DNA from: Pictodentalium vernedei
Taxonomy: Eukaryota; Mollusca; Scaphopoda; Dentaliida; Dentaliidae
Assembly (NCBI GenBank): GCA_031216915.1
Contig: CM062291.1
Span: 36,646,484 to 36,710,483 of the forward strand
Direction: 5' to 3'
Length of the DNA: 64,000 nucleotides
Shown one piece after another: positions 45,894-55,513 of this stretch (position 1 is the first letter of the stretch; each line of letters begins with the position of its first letter). A program made the translations under genes and the position numbers. The notes below the pieces were generated by a model. That model had not been told where the DNA came from, made no database searches, and saw nothing but the letters and a program-made list of their open reading frames with translations.

Positions 45894-46279
45894 GGGGGCG
45901 CGTTGGCGTTGCGGTAACCGGTTCTCGTCAGATCACCGAAGTTAAGCAACGTCGAGCCCGGTTAGTCCTCGGATGGATGACCGTCTGAGTGATCGATTCG
46001 GACTCCCGCGTTGTGTCCATGGGCAAGGCACTTAACCCTGATTGTCCACATGGGGGCACGATGACGCCGTGTACTAAGGCGTACTGCACGTCAATGGTGC
46101 GCATGTCTTCAACCAATCTAACACTGCCTGTGCTGCAGTGCGGAGTTACGATGTTGGGGAGCTGGCAGCTGCTCGTCGATGCTCGGTGGTTCTCTCCGGG
46201 AACTCAGGCTTCCTCCACCCAAAAAACTGTCACGGTCATGATTAGCCATTGTGCATAAATATGTGACCTTAAACACCAA

Positions 46280-46314
<35 letters not shown>

Positions 46315-46316
46315 AT
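45894..46316 (+). mobile_element. SINE with a 5S rRNA head and the tRNA-SINE body and tail
   Basis: Bases 45921-45994 read 'ggttctcgtcagatcaccgaagttaagcaacgtcgagcccggttagtcctcggatggatgaccgtc', clearly 5S rRNA including the internal promoter (box A/IE/box C region). It then switches to the same body as the tRNA SINEs ('gttgtgtccatgggcaaggcactt', 'tactaaggcgtactgcacgtcaatggtgc', 'gattagccattgtgcataaatatgtgacc') and an (aata)n tail. A 12-base duplication, 'attaatatgttt', lies at 45882-45893 and 46317-46328. 5S-headed SINEs are the SINE3 class. The shared 3' part implies the same partner LINE. Confidence 0.93.
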
Positions 46317-46679
46317 ATTAATATGTTTACAGTTTCTAGATACTGATACAGTACAATGATCATGCAAGTGAACAAGTATGTCAGCACATAACTTGCGTGC
46401 TTCACTCTGTCTCATATAATTGATGTGAGTCAGTGTGTCAATACTTGCCTGTTTTGGAGCAAGTTTGTACCTCTGCTAAACCAGAAAATACAGTAATTTA
46501 AAAGTAACAGTTAATCGATCAGTTACTTTTTTGATCAAGAAAGATGTTGATCATTGTTTTATCGATTAATAGGTTAACTTTTCAACTCTAGTTTGACAGA
46601 TATAGTAGAATAAATAATTAGTTTTTCTCTAGAATACATGAAAATGATCACACTCCCATTAATTGAACACTCATATTAA

Positions 46680-46987
46680 CCCTTTACCCAACGAATCGGC
46701 CACATCTGCGTAATATTCAAACTGATCAGCCGAAAAAATATTATTTTTCAAAAAATTTCAACAAAACCATATCATGTGACCCCTCTTTGGAACGAGCTCA
46801 TCGAAAAAATATTATTTTTCAAAAAATTTCAACAAAACCATATCATGTGACCCCTCTTTGGAACGAGCTCTTCGAGCTCGTTCCAATGAGGAGTCACATG
46901 ATATGGTTTTGTTGAAATTTTTTGAAAAATTTTAAAAAATGCTATTTAAAATAATAAATTTTGATATCGTCTGCATTTGGTAAAGGG
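46680..46987. mobile_element. piggyBac-like MITE, subfamily B, with internal 60-bp duplication
   Basis: TTAA at 46676-46679 and 46988-46991, ends 'ccctttacccaacgaatcggcc' and 'gcatttggtaaaggg'. A segment 'tcgaaaaaatattatttttcaaaaaatttcaacaaaaccatatcatgtgacccctctttggaacgagct' is present twice in tandem (46731-46799 and about 46800-46868) before the inverted arm. Confidence 0.9.
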
Positions 46988-47206
46988 TTAATTGAATATT
47001 TTTCACTGGTGAAGTGACGATTCAATTAACAGGGTTCTACTGGATCAAGATTTTGTTTGTGATTATCCTACAGCTTATTTCTCCCAATAATGTAGCATGT
47101 TTTTATGCCCTTTTAAAACTTTGAGAATGCTACAAATATCCTGATCTGCTGATCGTAACATAGAAACTCAAACCAAATTAATGAGATAAAAATTTGTATT
47201 TTTCAG

Positions 47207-47240
47207 GAGGAGCAGAGCATGAATAAACAGCCAGAGTTCG
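47207..47240 (+). CDS. 34-base coding exon of the unidentified host gene
   Basis: Acceptor 'tttgtatttttcag' ends at 47206, followed by 'EEQSMNKQPEF' and a donor GTATGT at 47241. It enters in phase 0 and leaves in phase 1, matching its neighbours at 40619 and 48714. It is too short for any domain call, and support comes from the two good splice sites and the phase match. Confidence 0.65.
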
Positions 47241-47411
47241 GTATGTAACTGTAGTTCTTTGTAAAGATTAGTCACCTGCATGTGTGGGATCTTAAACCCA
47301 ATAAATTAATAAATAAAAAAAATAAATATTCCTGAAGCAGCTTGTGTTTTGATAACAATCTACTCTGTGTACATTTCAAACATCGCAGTTTAAGTATTTA
47401 TAATTAAACAC

Positions 47412-47768
47412 AGGGGCGCGGTGGCTCAGTAGGTAGAGGTGCAGGCTGCAAGCCGGGAGGTCCTCGGTTTGAATCCCACCTGTGGCAACCACGTTGTGTC
47501 CTTGGGCAAGACACTTCACCCCCATTGCCCATGTGAGGGCACGGTGACGCTGTGTACTAAGGTGTACTGCACGTCGATGATGCACCTGTCTTCAACCAAT
47601 GCTAACCCTGCTTGTGTGGAGTTAGTATGTTTGGGAGCTGACAGTTGCTTGCCGTTGCTCGGTGGTTCTCTCCGGGTACTGCGGCTTCCTCCACCCGTAA
47701 AACTGTCGTCATGATTAGCCATTGTGCAGAAATATGTGACCTTAAACACCAATAAATAAATAAATAAA
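47412..47768 (+). mobile_element. tRNA-derived SINE, full length
   Basis: The head 'ggggcgcggtggctcagtaggtagaggtgcag...tcggtttgaatcccacc' contains A-box (tggctcagtagg) and B-box (ggtttgaatcc) sequences. The body has 'gtgtccttgggcaagacacttcaccc', a motif I recall from the Nin-DC group of SINE cores, and the tail is (aaat)n. Target duplication 'tataattaaacac' at 47399-47411 and 47769-47781, 13 bases and perfect. It lies in the intron between the exons at 47207 and 48714. Confidence 0.93.
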
Positions 47769-48059
47769 TATAATTAAACACCCGAAAAAAAAATTTCATA
47801 ATGCTTCACTATACAAGTTTGATAATCCATATAAAAATTCTAGAAAATGTAACTAACAAACTTAAAAATTTTACAAAATTGTGAAATTCAGTCATGTGTC
47901 ATTTTGCCATTAAAACATGCACCATTTTGTCGAACAAAATGATGTATGGCATAGTGTTACAAGGTGTTTCATCTTGTGCAGCCAAATTTTGTAGAACATC
48001 ATAAAGGTTTTTGTTCTTTCCCTTCGATCTATCATTAGTGAACAAACAGTATATAACAT

Positions 48060-48445
48060 AAATAAGGCCCAAAAAGTTAAAATCTGTTTCTTAGGCCCTC
48101 CTACATTGTCATTTTCGCTGCCACATGCTCTCTTTTTATACCAATTCAAACTTAAAAAAAAATAAAAATTAATTGGTTTATGTCTGATATTTTATCCAAG
48201 CTAATAAAATTTATAAATTTGTCTCTTGAGTGTAACAAGGCTTTGCAATGCTTTAGCATTGCAAAGCCTTGTTGCACTCAAGGGACGAAGTACATCACCA
48301 CCCATTCTATTCTGTAGAGTCTGTGGCCTGAAACATAAAACAAACCAAGAACTTGAACTTTTAATGGCAAAGAAATAATTACAAAAATAAAAAAATAAAA
48401 TAAAAAAAACAACCTGCCCACATGCAGTTTTACAAAAAATGGCAT
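48060..48445 (+). mobile_element. Hairpin MITE (AGGCTTTGCAATGC family)
   Basis: It is centred on the near-perfect hairpin 48221-48286 ('aacaaggctttgcaatgctttagcattgcaaagccttgtt'), with conserved flanks 'ctgccacatgctctctttttata' on the left and 'ggcctgaaacataaaacaaaccaagaacttgaacttttaatggcaaagaaataatta' on the right. The same order occurs at 49255-49590 and, inverted and interrupted, at 34030-34920. Confidence 0.8.
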
Positions 48446-48713
48446 GATAAACAGAAGAATCAAGATCTACTTTTTAAATTGTGGCATTCTGTCATGTGCC
48501 ATTTTGTTGTTGCAATATTTTGTTGATGTGGCGAAATGATGTGTCGCAAGATGTTTAATGTTGTGAAGCAAAATGTTGTGGAACCGTTTAAAGGTTTTGT
48601 TCTTTCCCTTTGAACTATCATTAGAGAATAACATAAATAATATTTACTATTCCCAAAACTCACATGCAGAAATCGGATTATTTTTCCGGCAATTTTTTTT
48701 TGTCATCTTGCAG

Positions 48714-48824
48714 GTCATGGTTCCAAGTCTACAACTAGTGCCTTCTCTGGATCAAATCCAACTATAACAGTTTGTTCACCAGTCAAGTCAGCTGCAAGTA
48801 TTCACAAACATTCTTATTCCACAG
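48714..48824 (+). CDS. 111-base coding exon of the unidentified host gene
   Basis: Acceptor 'tgtcatcttgcag' ends at 48713, and a donor GTACTT begins at 48825. It is open in entry phase 1 and leaves in phase 1, consistent with 47240 and 53473. The peptide is Ser/Thr-rich ('KSTTSAFSGSNPTITVC', 'VKSAASIHKHSYST'), suggesting an extended, possibly phosphorylated or glycosylated segment; I recognise no domain. Confidence 0.7.
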
Positions 48825-48906
48825 GTACTTTTCTTTCCTACACTAAAAATCTTCATTCTGTAATATAGAAAAAAGTGGTACATGTAATCAGATTCCATAA
48901 GGCCTA

Positions 48907-49250
48907 CAAGGGGGCATGGTGGCTCAGTTGGTAGAGGTGCAGGCTGCAAGCCGAGAGGTTCTCAGTTCGAATCCCACCTGCAGCAACCGCGTTGTGTCCT
49001 TGGGCAAGACACTTCACCCCCATTGCCCATGCGGGAGCACAGTGACGTTGTGTACTAAGGCGTACTGCATGTCAATGGTGCACCTGTCTTCAACCAATGC
49101 TAACCCTGCTTGTGTGGAGTTGGTATGTTGGGGAGCTGACGGTTGCTCAGTGGTTCTCTCCGGGTACTCTGGCTTCCTCCACCCATAAAAATGTCACGGT
49201 CATGGTTAGCCATTGTGCAGAAATATGTGACCTAAAACACCAATAAATAA
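48907..49250 (+). mobile_element. tRNA-derived SINE, full length
   Basis: A box 'tggctcagttgg', B box 'agttcgaatcc', the same body as 47412, tail 'caccaataaataa'. Flanked by 'ataaggccta' at 48897-48906 and 49251-49260. Confidence 0.9.
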
Positions 49251-49254
49251 ATAA

Positions 49255-49595
49255 GGCCTATAAAAAATAAAAATTTGTTTTTCAGGCCCTCCCGCATCGT
49301 CCGTTTGGCTGCCGCATGCTCTCTTTTTTATAACCATTGTAAACTTAAAAAAATAAAAATTAAATGGTTTTTGTCTGATATTTTACTCAAGCTAAAAAAA
49401 TTGATAAATTTGTCCCTTGAGAGCAAGAAGGCTTTGCAGTGCTTTAGCATTGCAAAGCCTTCTTGCTCTCAAGGGACGAAATACACCACCACCCATGCAA
49501 TGCCAAAGATTATGAGGTCTAAAACATAAACCAAGAACATGAACTTTTGATGGCAAAGAAATAATTACAGAAATAAAAAATAAAATAAAAAACTG
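49255..49595 (+). mobile_element. Hairpin MITE (AGGCTTTGCAATGC family), second plus-strand copy
   Basis: Hairpin 49412-49478 ('cttgagagcaagaaggctttgcagtgctttagcattgcaaagccttcttgctctcaag'), one mismatch in the arms. Flanks match 48060-48445. The outer arms of the hairpin differ from that copy (agagcaagaagg against agtgtaacaagg) but stay self-complementary. Confidence 0.82.
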
Positions 49596-50039
49596 CTTGC
49601 CTGAGAAACAGAAGATAGACTGTGTGTGGCCAAATTCATCAGAGAAATTAAAATTCTCTTCAATGATTGGATTTCCCCTGCAAGCCAAATTTGAATTTAG
49701 TTTTGAGAGGTGGTTTGCCAAATGAGAGCATCTGCTTCACCAGGCCTGGAATCAACTTGTGAACAATTGTTGAGGATATTTGCGGGTTACATGAATTTTA
49801 AAATATGCAAGCGAACTGCAGTTTGTGACAAAGTAATACAGCGTAATGTTATCCAATTACTAATCTCGCATGTTTTAACTGAAAGATATGACAATCTTTC
49901 GGAACTATCCCGACTCAAATATTGAGTATTACATCTACACAGGAATAGAATGTCATGCTGTCTCCTTTTTAAAGAATTTCTGCCAAAATAAATAGCAACA
50001 AATAATGTTAGTTGTTATTTATTTACCTAACATGAAAAG

Positions 50040-51975
50040 AAGACCACACTTGCAAACAAAATTCTCAACCGATGGGCCGATTTGAACAAAATTTGGTATG
50101 TGGTATTATTGAGTCATAAGTACTTGACTCCTGCAAAAAAAATTCAGCATCCCCTTGGGAACCCCAGGAGCTAAAAATAGAAATATTTTCAAACTCCCAT
50201 ATTTTCCAACCCACACAGAACAGAGAGCTGTTACTTGGTATGAAGCATCCTTAGGACCAGTAGAGTTGAATGGTAAAAAAAAATTGCCATCTGTTATGTT
50301 AGGGTGTCCTGTAGAGGGCATTGAAAAATGCTGAGTGAGCATATTTGCAAAAATTAAAAAAAATCTTTTGTCTAGAACCATTCACGGGGGGTAGGGGGTG
50401 GGGTCAGATACATGTTTGTTAAAATAAAGCCCATTGGTTCATATTTGGGCTCAATACAGGAGCCCAAATTTTTAACTTAGGGCAATATTGAGAATAATCT
50501 TTAAAATTATTCTTCTTCAGAACCACCAGTCATAATCTTTTAATGTTTGGTTTACATCATTGTTATGAAGCTCAGATTCAAGATTGTTCAAACCAGGTCC
50601 CTAGGTTAATATTTGGACAACCTATGGAAGCCCAAATTTTAACCTAGTTCAATATGGGGGATAATTTTTTAAAATCTTCTTCAGATCCACCAGACAGAAT
50701 GCTTCTATATTTGGTATACAACATCTCTAGGGGGTCAGATTCAAGTTTGTTCAAATCGGATCTCTAGGTATATATTTGGGCTCACTATGGTAGCCCAAAT
50801 TTTTACTTAGTGCGATATGAGTAAATTTCTTAAAAAATCTTCTTCAGATCCACCAGTCGGAATGCTTTCATATTTGGTATACAACATCTCTAGAGTGGTC
50901 AGATTCAAGTCTGTTCAATTCAAGTGCCTGGGTTAATATTTGGGTTCCATATGGTACCTGAAATTTAACTTACAATGTGAGGGAATTTCTTCATAAATCT
51001 TCTTCAGATTCAGCTGTCAGAATGCTTTCATATTTGGTTTACAACATCTCAAGGGGAGTCAGATTCAAGTTTGTTCAAATTAGTTCCCTGGGTTAATATT
51101 TAGCCCAAATTTTAACTTAGGGCAATATGAGGAAATTTCTTTAAAAATCTTCTTCTTCAGATCCACTAATCAGAATGCTTTCATGTGCGGTATTCAACAT
51201 CTCTAGTGGGGTCAGATTCAAGTTTGTTCAAATCGGGTCTGTAGGTTAATATTGGGCTCACTATGGCAGTCCAAATTTTAAGTTAGTGCAATATGAGGAA
51301 ATTTCTTTTAAAATTTTTCTTCTTCAGATCCAGCAGTCAGAATGCTTTCATATTTGGTATACAACATCTCAAGGGAGGTCAGATTCAACTTTGTTCAAAA
51401 TGAGAGCCTGGATTAATATTTGGGCTCCCTTTGGGAGCCAGAATTGGCCATGTAGCTGTAGATTTAGAAATTTTGTATTCAGTACCCTCCAGAGGTGTGT
51501 AACTAAGATTAATCCACATAGGTTGTATAGAGGGGAGCTCTACATTTTACATAAAGATCAACTGAAGAACAGACATGATGCTCAGACTATTTTGTCACTC
51601 CTGAGGGGCTCAAGGATTGACAATGTATCCTATGGAGATGGATTGCTTAACTGGTAGAGTGCTAGATTATTTTTGGCCACCAAAATTTATTCACATGTCG
51701 TTTCCTTGTTACAATTTATAGGAGAGTGCCTGTGGGCACTCTCCTACAAATTGTAACAAGGCAAATCTTAACAGACTAAATAAGATCACTTCAAAAATAA
51801 TATGAAGCCCAGCCACTGTATTTGAAGCCTCTAAGTTGCAGTAACTGCAATGCAGAATAAAGCCCAAATATGGGCTTCCAGCACTCTACCAGTTAATGTA
51901 GACTCATTCTTGGACTCTGTTTATATTGTGTTTTGTTCAAGGTGAGCGCTTCAGGCCCCGTGGGGCCTCTTGTTT
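50040..51975 (+). repeat. Repeat element with about 165-bp tandem units and a '...ggcctcttgttt' end
   Basis: About six units carry 'gaatgctttcatatttggtatacaacatctc' and 'agattcaagtttgttcaaat' (near 50530, 50700, 50865, 51025, 51180, 51335). The left part has 'aaccgatgggccgatttgaacaaaatttggtatgtggt', and the right end is 'ggtgagcgcttcaggccccgtggggcctcttgtttt' (51941-51976). This resembles the start/end pair of the repeat at 41008. No protein is inferred from the ORF at 51286-51657. Confidence 0.75.
51709..51766. repeat. Hairpin with about 27-bp arms
   Basis: 'ccttgttacaatttataggagagtgcc' faces 'ggcactctcctacaaattgtaacaagg' around 'tgtg', one mismatch. It lies inside the repeat element 50040-51975. 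Confidence 0.85.
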
Positions 51976-52569
51976 TATGTATTTGTTGTGATCATCAGAT
52001 GACTACTTTTCATCATAATTACCAGCGCCTGTGACTAAAATCATCTTTATTCTAAAACTGTAAAGTAGAAGGATGTGCTAAGACTCAGGGGGGCAAGTTG
52101 GTAACTCAGATTTGTAAAGTTAGGGATGGGCTTATGCCAGAGTATGAGCTAAGACACACGTGACCAGTCAGTGCAGCATGTGATAGAATACGGAAAGGGG
52201 GTGGGGGAGGGGGGGGGGGCTGAAGTTGATCCCCACTCCTACCTAATGTATCTGTGCTTCCCAACTATGAATTGCTGGCTCCACCATTGTCCCAATGATC
52301 TTAACTGTTGCTTCTATACCAGGATGAATATCAAGATACGTATCTAGATACATATCGTATCGTGACTTGTGTACCTAGATGCGTATCGTTTTGTGAATTT
52401 GGTGTATTGTCCCAACCCTAAAATCTTGTCTAAAGACGTTGATGTGTAAAATTATTTCATATATTTGGTAAGGAAATGCCTTGAGAGGTGAAAACCCAAA
52501 TATGTTAGCAAAATAGTTTCAGGGCCAACATTTTGGTTAACCCTCAGAGGGGCATTATTTAGAATGTCC

Positions 52570-52988
52570 ACTTGTAGCATGGTGGCTCAGTAGTTATGGC
52601 TTCAGACTTCAAACCGAAAGGCCCATGGTTCGATCCTCACCAGGGGTAATTATTTATTTATTTATTGGTGTTTAAGGTCACATATTTCTGCACAATGGCT
52701 AACCAGGGGTAACTGTATTGTGTCCTTTGGGAAAGGCACTTAATCCTAATTGCCCACATGGGGCCACATGGGCTCTGTGTACTGAGACATACTGCACTTC
52801 GATGGTGCACTTGTCTTCAACCAATGCTAACTCTGCTTGTATGGAGTTAGTACGCTGAGGAATGTGACAGTTGCTCCCCACTGCTTGGTGGTTCTCTCTG
52901 GGTAGTCCGGCTTTCTCCACCCATAGAAGTGTCAGACACAAGGTTACCCAGGCGGTCAATTGTTCATTAAACCCCATTAAATAAATAA
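52570..52988 (+). mobile_element. Variant tRNA-SINE, with a 52-bp tail-only insertion inside it
   Basis: The head 'gcatggtggctcagtagttatggcttcagacttcaaacc...tggttcgatcc' differs from the main family (a different tRNA-like spacer). The body is shared ('ttgggaaaggcacttaatcc', 'tgcacttcgatggtgcacttgtcttcaaccaatgctaa'), and the end is 'aaaccccattaaataaataaa'. It is interrupted at 52650-52701 by an inverted SINE tail. Confidence 0.8.
52650..52701 (-). mobile_element. 52-bp SINE-tail insertion with 11-bp duplication
   Basis: Only the last 52 bases of the SINE family (complement: 'tagccattgtgcagaaatatgtgacc...caccaataaataaataa') are inserted, flanked by 'accaggggtaa' at 52639-52649 and 52702-52712. 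A target duplication around such a short piece marks it as a real, extremely 5'-truncated retroposition event. Confidence 0.92.
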
Positions 52989-53043
52989 ATGTTTAATTAG
53001 AGTGTCCACTCCTTTAACTACATTTAACAACTTACATTTTTAA

Positions 53044-53235
53044 CCCATTTTTATCCAACATAACAGCCAAAACCAGCCTTCGCTATTCTAAAAAATCACC
53101 AATTAATTTTCATTATTTTTTTCATTTTTGGTCTCAAAAACATAGGTTATGACCCCTCATGGGAATGAGTTCATCCATTAGTTATTCAAGAATTTTTTTT
53201 GCAGGTGTCGTCTGCTTTTCATGTTAGGAAAAGGG
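53044..53235. mobile_element. piggyBac-like MITE, subfamily A, with TTAA on both sides
   Basis: TTAA at 53040-53043 and 53236-53239. The ends are 'cccatttttatccaac' and 'atgttaggaaaaggg'. The right inner arm is missing, so the palindrome is incomplete. Confidence 0.8.
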
Positions 53236-53472
53236 TTAAACAAATTCTGTTGTTTATCTGCCCCAGTTGACACTCTCACTAAATTATTACAACACAAGTC
53301 AGCATAAACAAAACTGAACTCTCAAAATAAATACAGCACTCAACTCAAAGTTATATGATAGTTAAACATAAAACAGGACCCTAATGGCAGTATAATAAAT
53401 AAGTTTATTGTGGTAACTCGTCAAAATTTAAAAAGTCTTCAAGTGACATAAAATTGTAATTTTTTTTTTCAG

Positions 53473-53505
53473 CATTTGGTGGTTGTGCTCCATCCATGCA
53501 AGCTG
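53473..53505 (+). CDS. 33-base coding exon of the unidentified host gene
   Basis: A T-rich tract ending 'tttttttttcag' precedes it, and a donor GTACGT follows at 53506. It is entered in phase 1 and left in phase 1, encoding 'FGGCAPSMQA'. It joins in frame after the exon at 48714. The next exon would lie beyond the DIRS element or outside the window. Confidence 0.6.
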
Positions 53506-53544
53506 GTACGTAGTTATTTAGAATTTGGACACACCTTATGTTAA

Positions 53545-54110
53545 CCTATCGGCTGCATCTGCCCATGTGATTTACAAATTGATCATTTGAAAATAATTTC
53601 AACAAAACTATATCATATGACCCCTTCACTGGAACGAGCTCATAAAGCTTGTTCCAATGAGGGATCACATGATATGGTTTTGTTGGAATCTTTTTTAATA
53701 ATTTGGATGGGGGTGCGGTGGCTCAGTGTGTAGAGGTGCAAGCTGCAAGAGGTCCTCAGTTCGAATCCCACCTGCGGCAAACTGCATTGTGTCCTTGGGC
53801 AAGACACTTCACCGTGCAGTACGCCTTAGTACTCAACATCACCGTTACTTGGGAGAATGGTGATGTTGTGTACTAAGGTGTACTGCACGTCAATGGGCCC
53901 CTGTCTTCAACCAATGCTATCCCTTAGTATGTTGGGGAGCTGACAGTTGCTCGCCATTGCTTGGTGGTTCTCTCTGGCTACTCAGGCTTCCTCCACCTGT
54001 AAAACTGATGTGGTTCTGATTAGCCATTGTGCTGAAATATGTGATCTTAAACACCAATAAATAAATAAATTGGGAAAAAAAACAAATTTTGATATTTTGT
54101 GCGTTGGTTA
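53545..54110. mobile_element. piggyBac-like MITE, subfamily B, split by a SINE
   Basis: The left half starts after TTAA 53541-53544 ('cctatcggctgcatctgcccatgtgat') with the palindromic centre 'actggaacgagctcataaagcttgttccaat'. The right half resumes at about 54070 ('gggaaaaaaaacaaattttgatattttgtgcgttgg'). The SINE at 53708-54069 lies between them and is younger. Confidence 0.75.
53708..54069 (+). mobile_element. tRNA-derived SINE with an internal inverted duplication
   Basis: 'gggggtgcggtggctcagtgtgtagaggtgcaagctgcaagaggtcctcagttcgaatccc' head, standard body and (aata)n tail. Between 53814 and 53893 the body sequence 'gtgcagtacgccttagtactcaacatcaccgtt' is followed by its complement 'ggtgatgttgtgtactaaggtgtactgcac'; the first copy is extra relative to 47412 and 48907. 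The target duplication is unclear. Confidence 0.85.
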
Positions 54111-54426
54111 AATGATTTACAATTCTAGGTGCACTTTTTGATTTGAAATGCAGCACTGCACAGTATAACAAAAGCAACACTTGGGTGCTCAAAATATCAG
54201 AAAATCAAATAACACACTGCTGTCACAATTGATAAGATTGAAAGGTTTGAAAAACAGAAGCCGTTTTTCCTGGTTTATTACGAACAAGGTGAATCCCAAC
54301 ATAACGGATGTTTAAAATGTCATTTCAACATGGCAGATCCCAACAAGTCAAATTTTATTGAAATGACCATGTAACATAACAAATCTATTTTGAGGTTTTG
54401 TTCAAAAGTCTTTATGACAAGGGTAT

Positions 54427-54628
54427 ATTTTTATACTGTACCAATGACCCAGACTTAGCTGGTGCTAACTCTAACAAAACCAGGGCCAAACACAAATTTT
54501 GCCCCCCAATCCCCAAAATTTGCATCCAAAACAAAAAGAAATCATGTCCTAAAGGACCTCCATACTACGCCTCTACTGCGCATGCGCAGTGACGCAGTCG
54601 TCCCGAAATTGGCGCCAATTATCATTCT
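54427..54628 (+). repeat. DIRS left inverted terminal repeat
   Basis: Bases 54441-54628 match the complement of 61323-61510 over 188 positions with two differences that I can see. The outermost bases ('atttttatactgta') differ from the other end ('...ttatactta') and are copied instead in the internal complementary region at 61160-61193. Two ORFs here (54398-54592, 54462-54662) are repeat by-products. Confidence 0.95.
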
Positions 54629-55513
54629 CTGTTTGGCCCTTCATCAGTCAACATCTCACTGATCTTTGTGCTTGTAAATCTCAGTTTAAAGGATGCCAGA
54701 CACGTAATTTTTGGAGAAAATGTGATTCTAAGGAGGATAGAAGGAGGAGAGGAAAAAGAAGTGACAAAAAATAATCAGGGCTGTACTTAAAAATTTTTGA
54801 TGAAATTATGTTAAGTTGCCTATTTTCGAGGCATGGGCCTCTTGTTGTCATTCTTGCTAATTGTTGCACTGCTTATTCAGTGTTTCCTCTCCCCTAGCCT
54901 TCTAAAGTCCCCCCTTGCAATTCTCCCATGCTTTTGGCATATTTTTGAGAAATTTCATTTCTAAAATTTCCTGGGAGAGTTGCTTGGTTACAGAATGTTT
55001 TCTGTTATTTTCCCCATAGTTACGTTTTCACCCATGGGTGTATAACGTTTGTGTTCTGCATCTTCCATCTGATGTTCTACAGATTCTCCCCTGGGAGTCT
55101 CTGTTTTGCATCAGATAGAGTGTAATTGATGACTGATTCCGGGCCAGTTTTTTCAGTGCCTGGAGTCATGTTTTCTGGTGTTTTTACACTGTTTGTTTTC
55201 ATTGGCAACAGCCTTTTTTGAGGGGGGCTGTTTGCCTTTGCTGTAGTTTATCTCATTATAAGATACATTTATATTATCCGAAAGTGTCTCATTAATTATT
55301 TTATATAAATTTAAAATTTTTGACCACACTTTACCATCGGATCCATCGGGGCTCAACGTTACTTTTCAGCAACTTGGGCTTCGCTGAAAAAATATTTTTT
55401 CAAAATTATTTTGTTTTGCAATTGTTTTTTCATTTATTAATGGATCATGTTATTATGTATCTTTGTGTCAGGGGTTTTTGTGAGTAACTAGGACTTATTG
55501 TTGTTCTTTCACA
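54629..55513 (+). other. DIRS leader region
   Basis: Non-coding stretch between the left repeat and the Gag-like ATG. Its sequence is repeated with changes in the second DIRS copy (about 63255-64000), including 'tctgatgttctacagattctcccctgggagtctctgttttgcatcagatag' with a local inverted pair (atctgatg/catcagat). It probably holds the promoter. Confidence 0.7.

Noticed and set aside
45921-45994. A functional 5S rRNA gene
   Set aside because: Only the middle and 3' promoter part of 5S is present. It is fused to a SINE body with an A-rich tail and target duplications, so it is a retroposed SINE head.
47412-47490. tRNA genes at the SINE heads
   Set aside because: A and B boxes are present, but the molecule cannot fold as a full tRNA acceptor, continues into the SINE body, and occurs in many copies.
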